A stretch of 64,000 nucleotides of DNA from Gammaproteobacteria bacterium (lineage in GTDB: Bacteria > Pseudomonadota > Gammaproteobacteria > JAURND01). A model generated the notes under the pieces. The model was not told the origin of the DNA, ran no database searches, and saw only the letters and a program-made list of their open reading frames with translations. A program made the translations under genes and the position numbers. Location of the stretch: NCBI GenBank assembly GCA_035546635.1, contig DASZWJ010000006.1:62001-126000 (forward strand), given 5' to 3'. Positions 43,516 to 53,503 of this stretch are shown here, in pieces (positions within the stretch are counted from its first letter, which is position 1; each line of letters begins with the position of its first letter).

Positions 43516-44674
43516 GTTTATTTTCCTCAAATAAGGCTCTGCCGATTAACATGCGACGGATTTCATTCGTCCCCGCACCAATTTCATACAACTTAGCGTC
43601 TCGCAATAGCCTGCCTGCGGGATATTCATTGATATAACCATTGCCGCCTAAACATTGAATGGTTTCTAACGCCATGCGCGTTGCATGTTCTGAACAATAT
43701 AAAATCACACCCGCCGCTTCTTTACGATTGACTTTACCTGCATCACAATTTCTCGCCACCTGATACAAATAAGCTCGGCTAGCACTCAAATGGTTATACA
43801 TATCCGCTAGCTTACCCTGAATCAGTTCAAATTCTCCTATGGCTTTCCCAAACTGTTTGCGGTCACTGGTATACGGCAAAACCACATCCATACAGGCTTG
43901 CATAATTCCCACAGGTCCGCCGGAGAGTACGACACGCTCATAATCCAAACCACTCATTAATACTTCAATGCCCTTATTTTCTGCATACAATACATTTTCC
44001 AGCGGCACCTGGCAGTTTTCAAAAACCAGCTCCGAAGTATTAGAGCCACGCATACCTAATTTATCGAGCTTTTGCGCTGTATGAAAACCGCTGAAAGATT
44101 TTTCGACTATCAATGCGCTAATACCGTGGGATTTAGCTTCTTTATTGGTTTTAGCATAGACCACAAAAGTATCAGCATCAGGACCATTGGTGATCCACAT
44201 CTTGGTGCCATTCAACAGATAATGATCGCTTTTTTTCTCAGCAACCAATTGCATGCTGACCACATCCGAACCGGCATTGGCTTCACTCATAGCCAAAGCG
44301 CCTACATGTTCACCACTAATCAGTTTAGGCAAGTAATGTTGTTTTTGGGCAGAAGTCCCAAAACGGTGAATTTGATTAATACACAAATTGGAATGTGCGC
44401 CATAGCTTAAACCTATGGCTCCCGAAGCGCGGCTGATTTCTTCCATAGCAATGACATGCGCTAGATAACCCATATCAGAGCCATTATATTCGGGGGCCAC
44501 TGTGATACCCAGTAAACCCATTGCCCCAAGCTTTGGCCACAAGTCTCTTGGAAACACGTTGGTCTGATCGATGATTCCAGCGCGCGGTGCGATTTCATTT
44601 TTGGCAAAATCATATACCGTTGCACGCAGCAAGCGGATGGTTTCATCTAAATCACATTGCAGTCCTGACCACAT
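43508..44674 (-). CDS. Isovaleryl-CoA dehydrogenase
   Basis: The 388-residue acyl-CoA dehydrogenase shows [46 protein letters not shown], the IVD-type catalytic Glu in [19 protein letters not shown], and the C-terminal [20 protein letters not shown] and [17 protein letters not shown]. It oxidises isovaleryl-CoA to 3-methylcrotonyl-CoA with FAD, the first committed step of leucine degradation. It is first in the operon with thiolase, carboxyltransferase and HIBADH-like genes. The hydratase and HMG-CoA lyase genes of the canonical liu operon are not in this window. Confidence 0.92.
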   Translation of the reverse strand: MWSGLQCDLDETIRLLRATVYDFAKNEIAPRAGIIDQTNVFPRDLWPKLGAMGLLGITVAPEYNGSDMGYLAHVIAMEEISRASGAIGLSYGAHSNLCINQIHRFGTSAQKQHYLPKLISGEHVGALAMSEANAGSDVVSMQLVAEKKSDHYLLNGTKMWITNGPDADTFVVYAKTNKEAKSHGISALIVEKSFSGFHTAQKLDKLGMRGSNTSELVFENCQVPLENVLYAENKGIEVLMSGLDYERVVLSGGPVGIMQACMDVVLPYTSDRKQFGKAIGEFELIQGKLADMYNHLSASRAYLYQVARNCDAGKVNRKEAAGVILYCSEHATRMALETIQCLGGNGYINEYPAGRLLRDAKLYEIGAGTNEIRRMLIGRALFEENKHG

Positions 44675-44729
44675 TATTTCATACTCCGGGTTGATAGCTA
44701 TTTAGCACATAATCTCCTTGTGAAATTAC

Positions 44730-44776
44730 CACTCCCGTCTATGACCGAAGGGAATCCCCTTGTGGGAGGGGAGGGG
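44730..44776. repeat. Long-form palindromic repeat
   Basis: CACTCCCGTCTATGACCGAA through GAATCCCCTTGTGGGAGGG matches the long repeat at 883-945 in sequence and order. It sits between the divergently transcribed isovaleryl-CoA dehydrogenase and pyrD genes. Confidence 0.65.
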
Positions 44777-44839
44777 TGAATTTTAGAAGAAGATTATGCA
44801 AAGATTCTAACACCAAATAACTCCTACCATGGAAAGTTT

Positions 44840-45826
44840 ATGCTATACCCCATCCTTCGCTCACTCTTATTCCAGCTACCACCGGAAACTGCCCATAAAA
44901 CTACTTTAAAAACTCTTGCCTTATTACAGAAACTCGGACTTAGCCATCTCATCAGCCGCAAACATCAACAACCCATCACCCTCATGGGATTGCAATTCCC
45001 CAACCCCATCGGCTTAGCCGCAGGTTTCGACAAAAACGGCGACTACATTGATGCGCTAGCTCCTCTGGGATTTGGATTTATAGAAATAGGCACCATTACC
45101 CCACGTCCTCAACCTGGCAACCCTAAACCCAGACTCTTCCGTCTACCCAAAGCCCAAGCGCTAATCAATCGTATGGGATTTAATAATCAAGGCGTGGACT
45201 ACCTAGTCAACCAAGTTAAACAAGCAAAATATTCAGGTATTTTAGGCATTAACATTGGTAAAAATTTTGACACACCACTTGAGCAAGCCGCGCAAGATTA
45301 TCTGTTTTGCCTTGAGCGTGTGTATGCACATGCCAGCTACATCACCGTGAATATCTCTTCGCCAAACACCCAGGGCTTGCGACAATTGCAAGATACAAAT
45401 GCCCTCACTGAATTGTTAACCGCATTAAAAACTGCGCAACACCATCTGGCAGAGCAGCATCAGAAATACGTCCCGCTCGTGGTAAAAATCGCTCCAGATT
45501 TAGATAATGCTGCTATTGAAGACATGGCAACTGTATTTTTACAACAAAAAATAGACGGCGTAATCGCCACCAACACCACACTGTCACGAGAAGGAGTCAC
45601 CGAATTGCCGCACGCCAATGAAACCGGCGGCTTAAGCGGCAAGCCATTATTTGATAAATCTTTAAATGTCGTACAGCAACTAAGCCATCATTTACAAGGC
45701 CAAATCCCCATCATCGGCTGCGGCGGCATTATGAGTGTGAAAGATATACAAACAATGCGGGCGGCGGGAGCTAGCTTGGTGCAAGTTTATACTGGACTGG
45801 TTTATCAAGGATTGCAGTTGCTCTAA
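44840..45826 (+). CDS. pyrD: Dihydroorotate dehydrogenase (quinone), class 2
   Basis: The 328-residue protein has the amphipathic membrane-binding N-terminus of class 2 enzymes ([20 protein letters not shown]). The FMN barrel shows [50 protein letters not shown], the catalytic Ser in [15 protein letters not shown], and [20 protein letters not shown]. It oxidises dihydroorotate to orotate with quinone as acceptor for pyrimidine synthesis. It appears monocistronic. Confidence 0.95.
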   Translation: MLYPILRSLLFQLPPETAHKTTLKTLALLQKLGLSHLISRKHQQPITLMGLQFPNPIGLAAGFDKNGDYIDALAPLGFGFIEIGTITPRPQPGNPKPRLFRLPKAQALINRMGFNNQGVDYLVNQVKQAKYSGILGINIGKNFDTPLEQAAQDYLFCLERVYAHASYITVNISSPNTQGLRQLQDTNALTELLTALKTAQHHLAEQHQKYVPLVVKIAPDLDNAAIEDMATVFLQQKIDGVIATNTTLSREGVTELPHANETGGLSGKPLFDKSLNVVQQLSHHLQGQIPIIGCGGIMSVKDIQTMRAAGASLVQVYTGLVYQGLQLL

Positions 45827-45840
45827 CAAACCATAACCTT

Positions 45841-45869
45841 TTTCCTTCTCCCACAAGGGGAGAAGGAAA
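45841..45869. repeat. Short TTTCCTTCTCCC/GGGAGAAGGAAA palindrome
   Basis: Perfect 12-bp arms (45841-45852, 45858-45869) around ACAAG lie 15 bp after the pyrD stop. It is a member of the CCTTCTCCC family and may terminate pyrD and the convergent 5'-nucleotidase transcript. Confidence 0.7.
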
Positions 45870-45902
45870 GAAGTTAGGGCTGTTAGAGAAGAACTCCGAA
45901 AT

Positions 45903-46799
45903 TCACCCCCCATTCCTAACCCCATGCGGCACATGCCCGGTTGCCACATATTCCCGCGCGGAATCACAATGCCCCGTCTGATCGTCAAAAAACATATCCG
46001 CACCAAAAGCCCGCAAAAAATCACCCTTTGCCAAACCACCCAAAAATAATGCCTCATCAATACGAATATCCCAAGCACGTAACGTACGGATAACCCGCTC
46101 ATGCGCCGGCGCCGAGCGTGCCGTCACTAACGCCGTACGCACCGGACAATCCTTGGGAAATTTTTTCTGCAACTGATGCAAAGCCGCCAGAAAACCCTTA
46201 AATGGCCCACCCGAAAGCGGTTGATGCGCTGCATTTTTTTCCGTTTCAGCAAAAAACTCCAAACCGTTTTCCTGATAAACCCGCTCCGAATCATCAGAAA
46301 ATATGACCGCATCCCCATCAAAAGCAATACGCAATTCCGTTGACTTATTACCATCTAAATTAACATGAGAAGGCAAAATAGTCGCAGCCGCACAACCCGC
46401 CTCCAACGCATTTCTCACATCCAAAGGATTGGCTGACAAAAATAAATGCGAACCAAAAGCCGACACATACAAATAAGGACTTTCACCATTGGTAAATGCA
46501 GCCCGCGTTATATCCAGTTGATAATGCTGAATACTATTAAAAACCCGCAATCCGGTATCCGCACTATTTCTGGATAACAAAATAATTTCCACCATCGGCG
46601 CAATGCGATTAAGATTTAGAAATTTTTTCACCAAAGGAAACGCAACCCCCGGCGACAAAATCTCATTTTCATGCCCAATTTGATACTGAGAATACGCCTC
46701 AATCCCTTGTTGCTCAAAAATATTATTACTCTCATCCAAATTGAATAAGGCACGCGACGAAATGGCTAGTACTAATTTATGTGAAATATCCTCTGACAT
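45903..46799 (-). CDS. 5'-nucleotidase, cytosolic NT5C1-like family
   Basis: The 298-residue HAD-like protein starts with SHKLVLAISSRALFNLDESN (the aspartate is shifted as in this family). It contains VEIILLSRNSADTGLRVFNS, RAAFTNGESPYLYV, FLSANPLDVRNALEAGCAAA, LRIAFDGDAVIFSDDSERVY and PVRTALVTARSAPAHERVI. These match the bacterial members of the cytosolic 5'-nucleotidase family (Pfam 5-nucleotidase). It would dephosphorylate nucleoside monophosphates in the cytoplasm. It is convergent with pyrD and stands alone. Confidence 0.85.
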   Translation of the reverse strand: MSEDISHKLVLAISSRALFNLDESNNIFEQQGIEAYSQYQIGHENEILSPGVAFPLVKKFLNLNRIAPMVEIILLSRNSADTGLRVFNSIQHYQLDITRAAFTNGESPYLYVSAFGSHLFLSANPLDVRNALEAGCAAATILPSHVNLDGNKSTELRIAFDGDAVIFSDDSERVYQENGLEFFAETEKNAAHQPLSGGPFKGFLAALHQLQKKFPKDCPVRTALVTARSAPAHERVIRTLRAWDIRIDEALFLGGLAKGDFLRAFGADMFFDDQTGHCDSAREYVATGHVPHGVRNGG

Positions 46800-46823
46800 A
46801 GTATGACCCTGAATAAATTTTCA

Positions 46824-46855
46824 CTGTCATCCTGAGTGCAAGCGAAGGATGACAG
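46824..46855. repeat. CTGTCATCCT/AGGATGACAG palindrome
   Basis: Perfect 10-bp arms (46824-46833 and 46846-46855) with a 12-base spacer (GAGTGCAAGCGA) lie between the divergent 5'-nucleotidase and NAD-GDH genes. A related TGTCATTCC-type end is found in the 135-bp elements, so it may be a short relative of them. Confidence 0.55.
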
Positions 46856-46964
46856 TTTAACGAAAGGGAGGTTATTAAAAACTTATTATTCCAAAATATC
46901 CCTTAATGCAAATTCCCATTATATACGCTATGCTTCCGCAAGCTAAAACCTATGGAGTCAACTT

Positions 46965-49900
46965 ATGTCAGACGCTGCCCAAGACCGTAAAAAAATTATC
47001 CAAAAAGTCATAAAGCATGCCCAAAAAAAACTCACCGCTAAAGAAATAACCCCCTTTGAGCCCTTTATAGAATACTGTTTCTCCCACGCCCCACTCGATG
47101 ACCTGACACAAAGATCCACACGCGATCTATTCGGTGTAGCATTATCCCTGTGGAAACTCATGCATAAACGCAAAACAGGGGAGTACAAACGCCGCATTTT
47201 CAACCCCACCTTACAAACCGATGGCTGGGAATCGACCCACACTGTATTAGAATTTAACCTAGATGACCAACCCTTTCTAGTTGATACCTTATGCACCGAA
47301 ATCAACCGCGAAGGCCTGGCCGTGCATTTTCTAATCCACCTAGGCGGTATTAAAGTTCTTCGCAATACCAAACATGAAATCACCGGCATCCTTCCCCCCG
47401 ACTCATCCAACAGCGAAGCCCTGACCGAAGCCCCCATTTATATCGAAATCGACCGGCAAACCGACCCCAAAGTGCTAAAAGCATTAGGTGAAAACCTAGA
47501 CCGAGTCATCGGTGATGCTCGCCTCGCGGTGCAGGACTGGAAAAAATTACAAGGCGAAGTCTATTCAGCCCTAGAAGAGATGGAAGCCGTTAAACCGCCC
47601 GCTACCACTGAAGACATTGAAGAAGCCAAAGCCTTCTTACGCTGGCTACTCGATAACCATTTCACTTTTCTGGGATACCGCCTGTACGATTTCGTGATGG
47701 ATGGCCAAAAAGAAGCATTAAAACTCGTGAAACACAGCGGTTTAGGTGTACTAAGAGAAACCAGCCAAAGTAAATTGCTGCGTTATTATGCAGATCTGAC
47801 CCCTGAGGCACGAAAACTCGGTTTATCCAATCAAATACTGCTTTTAGCAAAAACCAACACCCGCTCCACCGTTCATGGCAACCGTTATACGGACTTTGTC
47901 AGCGTAAAACGCTTCAATGCCAAAGGCGCTATCATCGGCGAGCGCTGGTTCGTCGGGCTATATACCAGTAATGTCTATAACGACAGCCCGCGTACGTTTC
48001 CCCTGATTCGCTTAAAAATATCTGAAGTGTTAAAACGCTCCGGCCTGCCACCCAAAGGCCATGCCCATAAAGCGCTGGCACACATTTTAGAAACCTTACC
48101 CCGCGATGACTTATTTCACTCAACACCCAAAGAATTATATGATTTAAGTCTGGGTATTTTGGAACTGCAAGACCGCCGCTGCATTCGCTTGTTTGTCAGA
48201 AAAGACATCTATGGACGCTTCATCTCTTGTTTGGTTTACGTGCCGCGCGATGATTTTAATGTGGAATTAGGTGCTCGCATGCAGGAAATCTTGCAGGAAT
48301 CTTTCTCAGCAATAGAAATTTCCTACGAAACGCGTTTTTTTGATTCTATCCTCGCACGCATCCATTACACTATCCGCATTAATCCCAAACAACCACGCAG
48401 TTATGATTTAAGCGCCATTGAACGCCGCCTGATTGAAGCTGGGCGCTCTTGGAAAGACGGACTGCACGAACAACTGATTGCCTATTTTGGCGAAGAAAAA
48501 GGCAATGCACTGTATGCCAGCTACTATCGAGCCTTCCCAGCAGCTTATAAAGAAGCCTTCTCACCACAAAGCGCAGTTTTCGATATAGAACACATCGAAA
48601 AACTTAACGCTGAAAACAATCTGGAAATGAGCTTATACCAGTCACAGCGTACAGATGATTTAATCCATTTCAAACTATTTCATCCCCAAACCACCATTCC
48701 CTTATCTGATGCCATCCCCATCTTGGAAAAGATGGGCTTACGCGTCATCGGTGAGCAACCTTATCAACTCCAATTTAACCATGGGCGTTCAGTCTGGATT
48801 AACGATTTCAGCATGCGTTATTCCGGCGGTGAGTTAAATATCGATGAAAACCGCGAAAACTTTCAGGAAGCCTTTAAAAAAATTTGGAACTACGAGGCCG
48901 AACATGATGGTTTTAACTCCTTGGTATTACTTTCACATTTAAACTGGCGAGAAACAGCTCTGCTTCGCGCTTTTGCTAAATACCTAAAGCAAATTGGCTT
49001 CACTTTCAGTCAAGAATATATGGAAGCCACCTTGGCTCGAAATCCCGAAGTTACCCAATTACTGATACAGATGTTTTTTGAAAAATTTGATCCTGCTCAG
49101 CAGTCGGGAAAAACTACAACGGCATTACTTGAGCTATCGGAAAAAATCACCCAAGCCTTGGAAGGAGTCGCCAATCTCGATGAAGACCGCATCCTGCGCA
49201 TGTACTTAAACCTTATTCACGCGATGGTACGCGTCAATTATTTTCAAAATGATGCACTAGGTGATACCAAACCTTACCTATCGTTTAAATTTAATCCCGA
49301 CCTGATACACGATCTGCCATTACCTAAACCCGCTCATGAAATATTTGTGTATTCTCCACGCTTAGAAGGCATACATTTACGCGCCGGCAAAGTCGCACGC
49401 GGTGGTATCCGCTGGTCTGATCGCCGTGAAGATTTTCGTCGCGAAGTGTTAGGCTTGATGAAAGCCCAACAAGTCAAAAATGCCATCATCGTACCGGCCG
49501 GCTCTAAAGGCGGATTTATACCGAAATTGCTACCGACTGATGGTGATAGAGAACAGATTTTGCAAGAAGGCATTCACTGCTACCAAGATTTCATTCGTGG
49601 TCTTTTAGACTTAACTGACAATATGCAAGACCATACGATTATTCCTCCTGCAAATACCGTTTGTTATGATGATTCTGATCCTTACTTAGTCGTCGCTGCA
49701 GATAAGGGCACGGCAACTTTCTCAGATATCGCCAATGCAATTTCGTTACAATACCAATTTTGGTTAGGCGACGCCTTTGCCTCTGGCGGCTCAGCAGGCT
49801 ATGACCACAAGAAAATAGGCATCACTGCCCGTGGCGCATGGGAATCCGTCAAGCGCCATTTCCAGGAATTAGAAATAGACATAGACAATCATCCATTCAC

Positions 49901-51791
49901 CGTGGTTGGTATTGGTGATATGAGTGGCGATGTCTTTGGCAACGGCATGTTGCAATCTAAACAAATCAAATTGGTGGGCGCATTCAATGGCACTCACATT
50001 TTTCTTGATCCTGATCCCGATCCGGCTATCAGTTTTGTTGAAAGACAACGTTTGTTCAATTTACCTCGCTCTACTTGGGAAGATTATAATGAAGCGTTGA
50101 TTTCAACAGGTGGTGGCGTATTCAAACGCTCTGTTAAAACCATCAAACTCTCTCCTGAAATCAAAAAATTACTGAATATTAAAAAAGATCAAATTGCGCC
50201 TAATGACCTAGTGCAAACATTATTAAAAGCACCGGTAGATTTACTATGGAATGGTGGTATTGGCACCTATGTCAAAGCCAGCACAGAAACCCACCTCGAT
50301 GCAGGGGATCGCTCCAATGATGGCGTACGTGTCAATGGTGATGAACTTAAGTGCCGCGTAGTCTGCGAAGGCGGAAATTTAGGCCTGACACAACTCGGAC
50401 GCATTGAGTATGAATTAAATGGTGGTTGCATCAATACAGATTTTATTGATAATTCCGGCGGCGTTGATTGCTCCGACCACGAAGTCAATATCAAAATTCT
50501 GCTGAACCATATCGTCAGCCAAGGTGAATTAACGGAAAAAAACCGCAATATTTTACTGGCAAAAATGACTGATGAAGTGGCACAGCTGGTACTACACGAC
50601 AATTATCGCCAAGTACGCGCGCTGAGCATTAATACGGATTTGTCATTGCACTATCTGGATTTATATTCTCGTTATATTAAAGAAATGGTCAAAGAGGGGA
50701 AACTAGACCGCGAACTAGAATATTTACCCAGCGATGAAACCTTAGTGACCCGCAAAGCCAATGGCAAAGGCTTCACTCGTCCTGAAATTGCCGTATTATT
50801 GGCTTACAGCAAAAATATCCTCAAGGCGGAAATTATCGACTCTGATCTAGCTGATGAGGACTATTTAAACCAATATATCCAACACGCCTTCCCACAAATA
50901 CTTAGGAAGCGTTATGGCGAAGCCTTAAACCAACACCGTTTGCGACGAGAAATTATTGCCACTCAATTGAGCAATACACTCATCAACGATATGGGCATTA
51001 CCTTCGTCTATCAAATGCATGATGAAACCCGAGCCGACACCATCGATATCGTGCGCGCTTATATTATCTCCAAAGAAATTTTTAATTTACGTGACTTAAG
51101 AGAAACCATTGAGTCATTAAACATTAAAGTGACTTTGCAGGTGGAAATGATTTTAGAACTGGTACAACTGATACGCCGCCAAGTCCGCTGGTTTCTGCGT
51201 AATTTGCGCCCAAAACTTGATATAAAAGCAACTATTGCACATTTTGCAAGTGGGGTTACCACCTTGAAAAAAAATTTGGGCAGCCTTCTAACCAGCACGG
51301 AAAAATCTATGCTGGAAGAAAAATCTCAAGCAATGATCGAGGCCGGCGTCCCAGAAGCCATAGCCATTCAAGTTGCCAATGCCAAAGCATTAAGTTCGGC
51401 TTTGAATATCATTGAAGCTGCCACTGAAAAGCAAATAGACCTGAAAAAAGCTGCCAAAATTTATTTCAACCTAGCAGATCGTTTAGGTCTGAATGAATTC
51501 CGCGAAACCATTAATAAATATCCTTTTGACAGTCGCTGGACGGTACTGGCACGCTCAGCAGTTAAAAGTGATTTGGATTGGCTACAACGCGCCTTAATGC
51601 AAGCGGTGTTAAAACAGAAATCCAAAAACAAAGATCCTGTGAGTTTAGTGGAAGCGTGGCTGGAAACGAATCACATCATGGTTGAACGCTGGGAAACCAT
51701 ATTCACTGAAATTAAGGCCAACCCCACACCAGAATATGCTATGTTGGTGGTCGCGGTGCGTGAATTGATGGATTTGGTGCAAGTTAGTTAA
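46965..51791 (+). CDS. NAD-specific glutamate dehydrogenase, large (about 180 kDa) type
   Basis: The 1608-residue protein has the architecture of the GDH_2 family: a long N-terminal regulatory part with ACT-like segments (LEFNLDDQPFLVDTLCTEIN), a catalytic core RGGIRWSDRREDFRREVLGL, AQQVKNAIIVPAGSKGGF and KIGITARGAWESVKRHF, then VVGIGDMSGDVFGNGM, and a helical C-terminal domain. It oxidises glutamate to 2-oxoglutarate with NAD+, feeding amino acids into the TCA cycle, which suits a bacterium living on amino acids. It is monocistronic, with a palindromic element 30 bp downstream. Confidence 0.96.
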   Translation: MSDAAQDRKKIIQKVIKHAQKKLTAKEITPFEPFIEYCFSHAPLDDLTQRSTRDLFGVALSLWKLMHKRKTGEYKRRIFNPTLQTDGWESTHTVLEFNLDDQPFLVDTLCTEINREGLAVHFLIHLGGIKVLRNTKHEITGILPPDSSNSEALTEAPIYIEIDRQTDPKVLKALGENLDRVIGDARLAVQDWKKLQGEVYSALEEMEAVKPPATTEDIEEAKAFLRWLLDNHFTFLGYRLYDFVMDGQKEALKLVKHSGLGVLRETSQSKLLRYYADLTPEARKLGLSNQILLLAKTNTRSTVHGNRYTDFVSVKRFNAKGAIIGERWFVGLYTSNVYNDSPRTFPLIRLKISEVLKRSGLPPKGHAHKALAHILETLPRDDLFHSTPKELYDLSLGILELQDRRCIRLFVRKDIYGRFISCLVYVPRDDFNVELGARMQEILQESFSAIEISYETRFFDSILARIHYTIRINPKQPRSYDLSAIERRLIEAGRSWKDGLHEQLIAYFGEEKGNALYASYYRAFPAAYKEAFSPQSAVFDIEHIEKLNAENNLEMSLYQSQRTDDLIHFKLFHPQTTIPLSDAIPILEKMGLRVIGEQPYQLQFNHGRSVWINDFSMRYSGGELNIDENRENFQEAFKKIWNYEAEHDGFNSLVLLSHLNWRETALLRAFAKYLKQIGFTFSQEYMEATLARNPEVTQLLIQMFFEKFDPAQQSGKTTTALLELSEKITQALEGVANLDEDRILRMYLNLIHAMVRVNYFQNDALGDTKPYLSFKFNPDLIHDLPLPKPAHEIFVYSPRLEGIHLRAGKVARGGIRWSDRREDFRREVLGLMKAQQVKNAIIVPAGSKGGFIPKLLPTDGDREQILQEGIHCYQDFIRGLLDLTDNMQDHTIIPPANTVCYDDSDPYLVVAADKGTATFSDIANAISLQYQFWLGDAFASGGSAGYDHKKIGITARGAWESVKRHFQELEIDIDNHPFTVVGIGDMSGDVFGNGMLQSKQIKLVGAFNGTHIFLDPDPDPAISFVERQRLFNLPRSTWEDYNEALISTGGGVFKRSVKTIKLSPEIKKLLNIKKDQIAPNDLVQTLLKAPVDLLWNGGIGTYVKASTETHLDAGDRSNDGVRVNGDELKCRVVCEGGNLGLTQLGRIEYELNGGCINTDFIDNSGGVDCSDHEVNIKILLNHIVSQGELTEKNRNILLAKMTDEVAQLVLHDNYRQVRALSINTDLSLHYLDLYSRYIKEMVKEGKLDRELEYLPSDETLVTRKANGKGFTRPEIAVLLAYSKNILKAEIIDSDLADEDYLNQYIQHAFPQILRKRYGEALNQHRLRREIIATQLSNTLINDMGITFVYQMHDETRADTIDIVRAYIISKEIFNLRDLRETIESLNIKVTLQVEMILELVQLIRRQVRWFLRNLRPKLDIKATIAHFASGVTTLKKNLGSLLTSTEKSMLEEKSQAMIEAGVPEAIAIQVANAKALSSALNIIEAATEKQIDLKKAAKIYFNLADRLGLNEFRETINKYPFDSRWTVLARSAVKSDLDWLQRALMQAVLKQKSKNKDPVSLVEAWLETNHIMVERWETIFTEIKANPTPEYAMLVVAVRELMDLVQVS

Positions 51792-51821
51792 CTTGTTGCT
51801 GGCGCGAAATATAAAAATAGT

Positions 51822-51954
51822 GTCATTCCCGCGCAGGCGGGAACCCATCTATCCATGGCTTTTGATGATTCATCAGTATACAAGTATCGAATCAGCCAAA
51901 AAAATATAAAAATTGCTCACGGATGGATAGGTTCCCGCCTGCGCGGGAATGACA
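51822..51954. mobile_element. MITE-like element, copy A
   Basis: Its 25-bp terminal inverted repeats, TGTCATTCCCGCGCAGGCGG (continuing GAACC) at 51822-51846 and the exact complement at 51930-51954, enclose an 83-bp core different from copies B and C. A further inverted repeat flanks the element: GTTGCTGGCGCGAAA (51796-51810) and its complement at 51963-51977. It is non-coding. It lies just after the NAD-GDH stop. Confidence 0.75.
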
Positions 51955-51978
51955 GGCTTGAGTTTCGCGCCAGCAACT

Positions 51979-52264
51979 AACTAAAGATTTTTAAGCAGAC
52001 AACAAAAAATTTTCACCCCCACCCCCACAATTTCAAAAAAATCGCGTCAAAAACGTTATTTTTATCATTTGAGACTTGCATTTCTGCTAAATATGAGTCT
52101 AAATTACGCAGGTGCCAAACAGGGGTATAGGAAGTGCTATCCTGCGCGTTAGCAATTCTTGTAATTCATGCTCTGTAGAGGAGTATTAGATAGAACTGTT
52201 TGGTAATCCTTAATTGGATCTCTATCCACTGGATTTCTATCAACAACAATGAGGGAATTAAATT
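51979..52264 (+). promoter_or_regulatory. Long leader region upstream of the small lipoprotein-like peptide gene
   Basis: No gene is seen in this stretch. It holds a C/A-rich tract and AT-rich sequence around 52040-52090 with promoter-like hexamers (TTGCAT near 52076). Farther down is an unusually long possible leader with a strong RBS-like GAGGAGT near 52178 that has no ORF of note after it. The gene itself is preceded by GAGGGAATTAAATT before the ATG. The length suggests an untranslated leader, so regulation at RNA level is possible. Confidence 0.3.
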
Positions 52265-52516
52265 ATGAGTAAAATTTCTAAAGCAGGTGTAGTTCTTGCT
52301 TCCGCTGTCGGTGTTGCTTTTGCCTTAACCGGTTGTGCCAGCCAACAATCTGGTGCTGCAACTCCACAAAACCTGCCAAACAATTGCGCTAGCTATGCTC
52401 AACCTGCTCAGGTTTGCAAAGGCTACAGCAAATGCAAAACCGTACGCCACAAGCATAAAGTGGTAACCACAACTACCACCACTAGCAGTGTTCAAGGAAG
52501 CGAGCAACAGCAATAA
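52265..52516 (+). CDS. Small Cys-containing lipoprotein-like peptide, candidate RiPP precursor for the MNIO enzyme
   Basis: The 83-residue protein has an N-terminal signal (GVVLASAVGVAFALTGC) ending in a lipobox with Cys24. The mature peptide is hydrophilic with three more cysteines, C41, C51 and C57 (NNCASYAQPAQVCKGYSKCK), then a basic stretch (RHKHK) and a Thr/Ser/Gln tail. The next two genes encode a DUF692 (MNIO) enzyme and a DUF2063 protein, which in bufferin- and methanobactin-type systems modify Cys residues of a small upstream-encoded precursor. The Cys pattern differs from the bufferin peptides I know. It may be a new precursor class, or simply an unrelated lipoprotein upstream. AGGG precedes the ATG. 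Confidence 0.75.
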   Translation: MSKISKAGVVLASAVGVAFALTGCASQQSGAATPQNLPNNCASYAQPAQVCKGYSKCKTVRHKHKVVTTTTTTSSVQGSEQQQ

Positions 52517-52550
52517 TAGCCTCCGCGTAGCATTGAGGCTAGGACTGGTT

Positions 52551-52580
52551 AAAGCCGGATTCCCACAGGTATCCGGCTTT
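52551..52580 (+). terminator. Hairpin between the peptide gene and the MNIO gene
   Basis: A perfect 10-bp stem AAAGCCGGAT (52551-52560) / ATCCGGCTTT (52571-52580) with a 10-base loop lies 35 bp after the peptide stop. A T-run is weak (CTTTTGTC), so it could act as a partial terminator that lowers expression of the downstream enzymes relative to the peptide, a common layout in peptide-precursor operons. Confidence 0.6.
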
Positions 52581-52642
52581 TGTCTCCTAGGAAACGCTCG
52601 CCAATAAATTTTTTTCTAATTCTGACGAGTAGAGCGCCAATC

Positions 52643-53503
52643 ATGCACAAACTCCCCTACCTTGGTTTTGGATTAGGCCTGCGTCCTACTCACTATCGTT
52701 CAATACTCGATACCAAACCACCCATTGATTGGTTTGAAGCCATCACTGAAGATTATTTAATTCCCGGCGGTAATGCGCTATATTTCCTCGATCGCGTAGC
52801 TGAACTGTATCCTATCGTCATACACGGCGTCTCCTTATCCATTGGCAGCCCCGATGCTCTGGACAACGATTATTTAAAACAACTCAAACAACTGGCAGAC
52901 CGTGTTCAACCCAAATGGATCTCCGACCATTTATGCTGGACTGGCGTTAATGGCGTCAACCTCCATGATCTCATGCCTTTACCCTACACCGAAGAAGCAG
53001 TAAAACATCTAGTCACACGCATTTCACAAGTACAAGATTATCTAGGCCGACAAATTTTGTTGGAAAATGTTTCCAGCTATATTACTTACAATCACTCCGT
53101 CATGAGTGAGTGGGAATTCATCAGCGCCATTGCCGAGCAAGCTGACTGTCTACTGCTCCTGGATGTAAATAATATTTACGTCAGTGCTTTTAATCACGGA
53201 TTTAATCCCGAAGAATTCATCAATGGTGTGCCTGCAAACCGAGTGCAACAATTTCACTTAGCAGGCCATTTAAATCTAGAAACCCACATCGTCGACACCC
53301 ACGACCACGACATCATCGATCAAGTTTGGTCTTTATACGCTACCGCGCTTAAACGCTTTGGTCCTGTATCCACACTGATTGAGCGTGACGATCACATACC
53401 GCCTCTATCTGAATTAATGTTAGAACTGGAACACGCCAAATCCATCGCACAACAAACTTTAGGCGATTGTGTGTTAATCCAAGAGAAAGAGGCCGCGGTA
53501 TGA
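52643..53503 (+). CDS. DUF692 multinuclear non-heme iron oxidative enzyme (MNIO, BufB/MbnB-like)
   Basis: The protein has 286 residues from the ATG at 52643 (MHKLPYLGFGLGLRPTHY). The ORF runs 63 bp further upstream, but homologues start here. The TIM-barrel family motifs and metal ligands are evident: IHGVSLSIGS (H61), ISDHLCWTG (D95, H96), NLHDLMPLPYTEE (H108), ILLENVSSYI (E141), LLDVNNIYVSAFNHG (D174, N176, H185), QFHLAGH (H205) and LIERDDHIP (E247). MNIOs oxidatively modify Cys (or Asp) residues of small peptides. It is coupled by a 4-bp overlap to a DUF2063 gene and lies after the Cys peptide, consistent with RiPP biosynthesis. Confidence 0.9.
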   Translation: MHKLPYLGFGLGLRPTHYRSILDTKPPIDWFEAITEDYLIPGGNALYFLDRVAELYPIVIHGVSLSIGSPDALDNDYLKQLKQLADRVQPKWISDHLCWTGVNGVNLHDLMPLPYTEEAVKHLVTRISQVQDYLGRQILLENVSSYITYNHSVMSEWEFISAIAEQADCLLLLDVNNIYVSAFNHGFNPEEFINGVPANRVQQFHLAGHLNLETHIVDTHDHDIIDQVWSLYATALKRFGPVSTLIERDDHIPPLSELMLELEHAKSIAQQTLGDCVLIQEKEAAV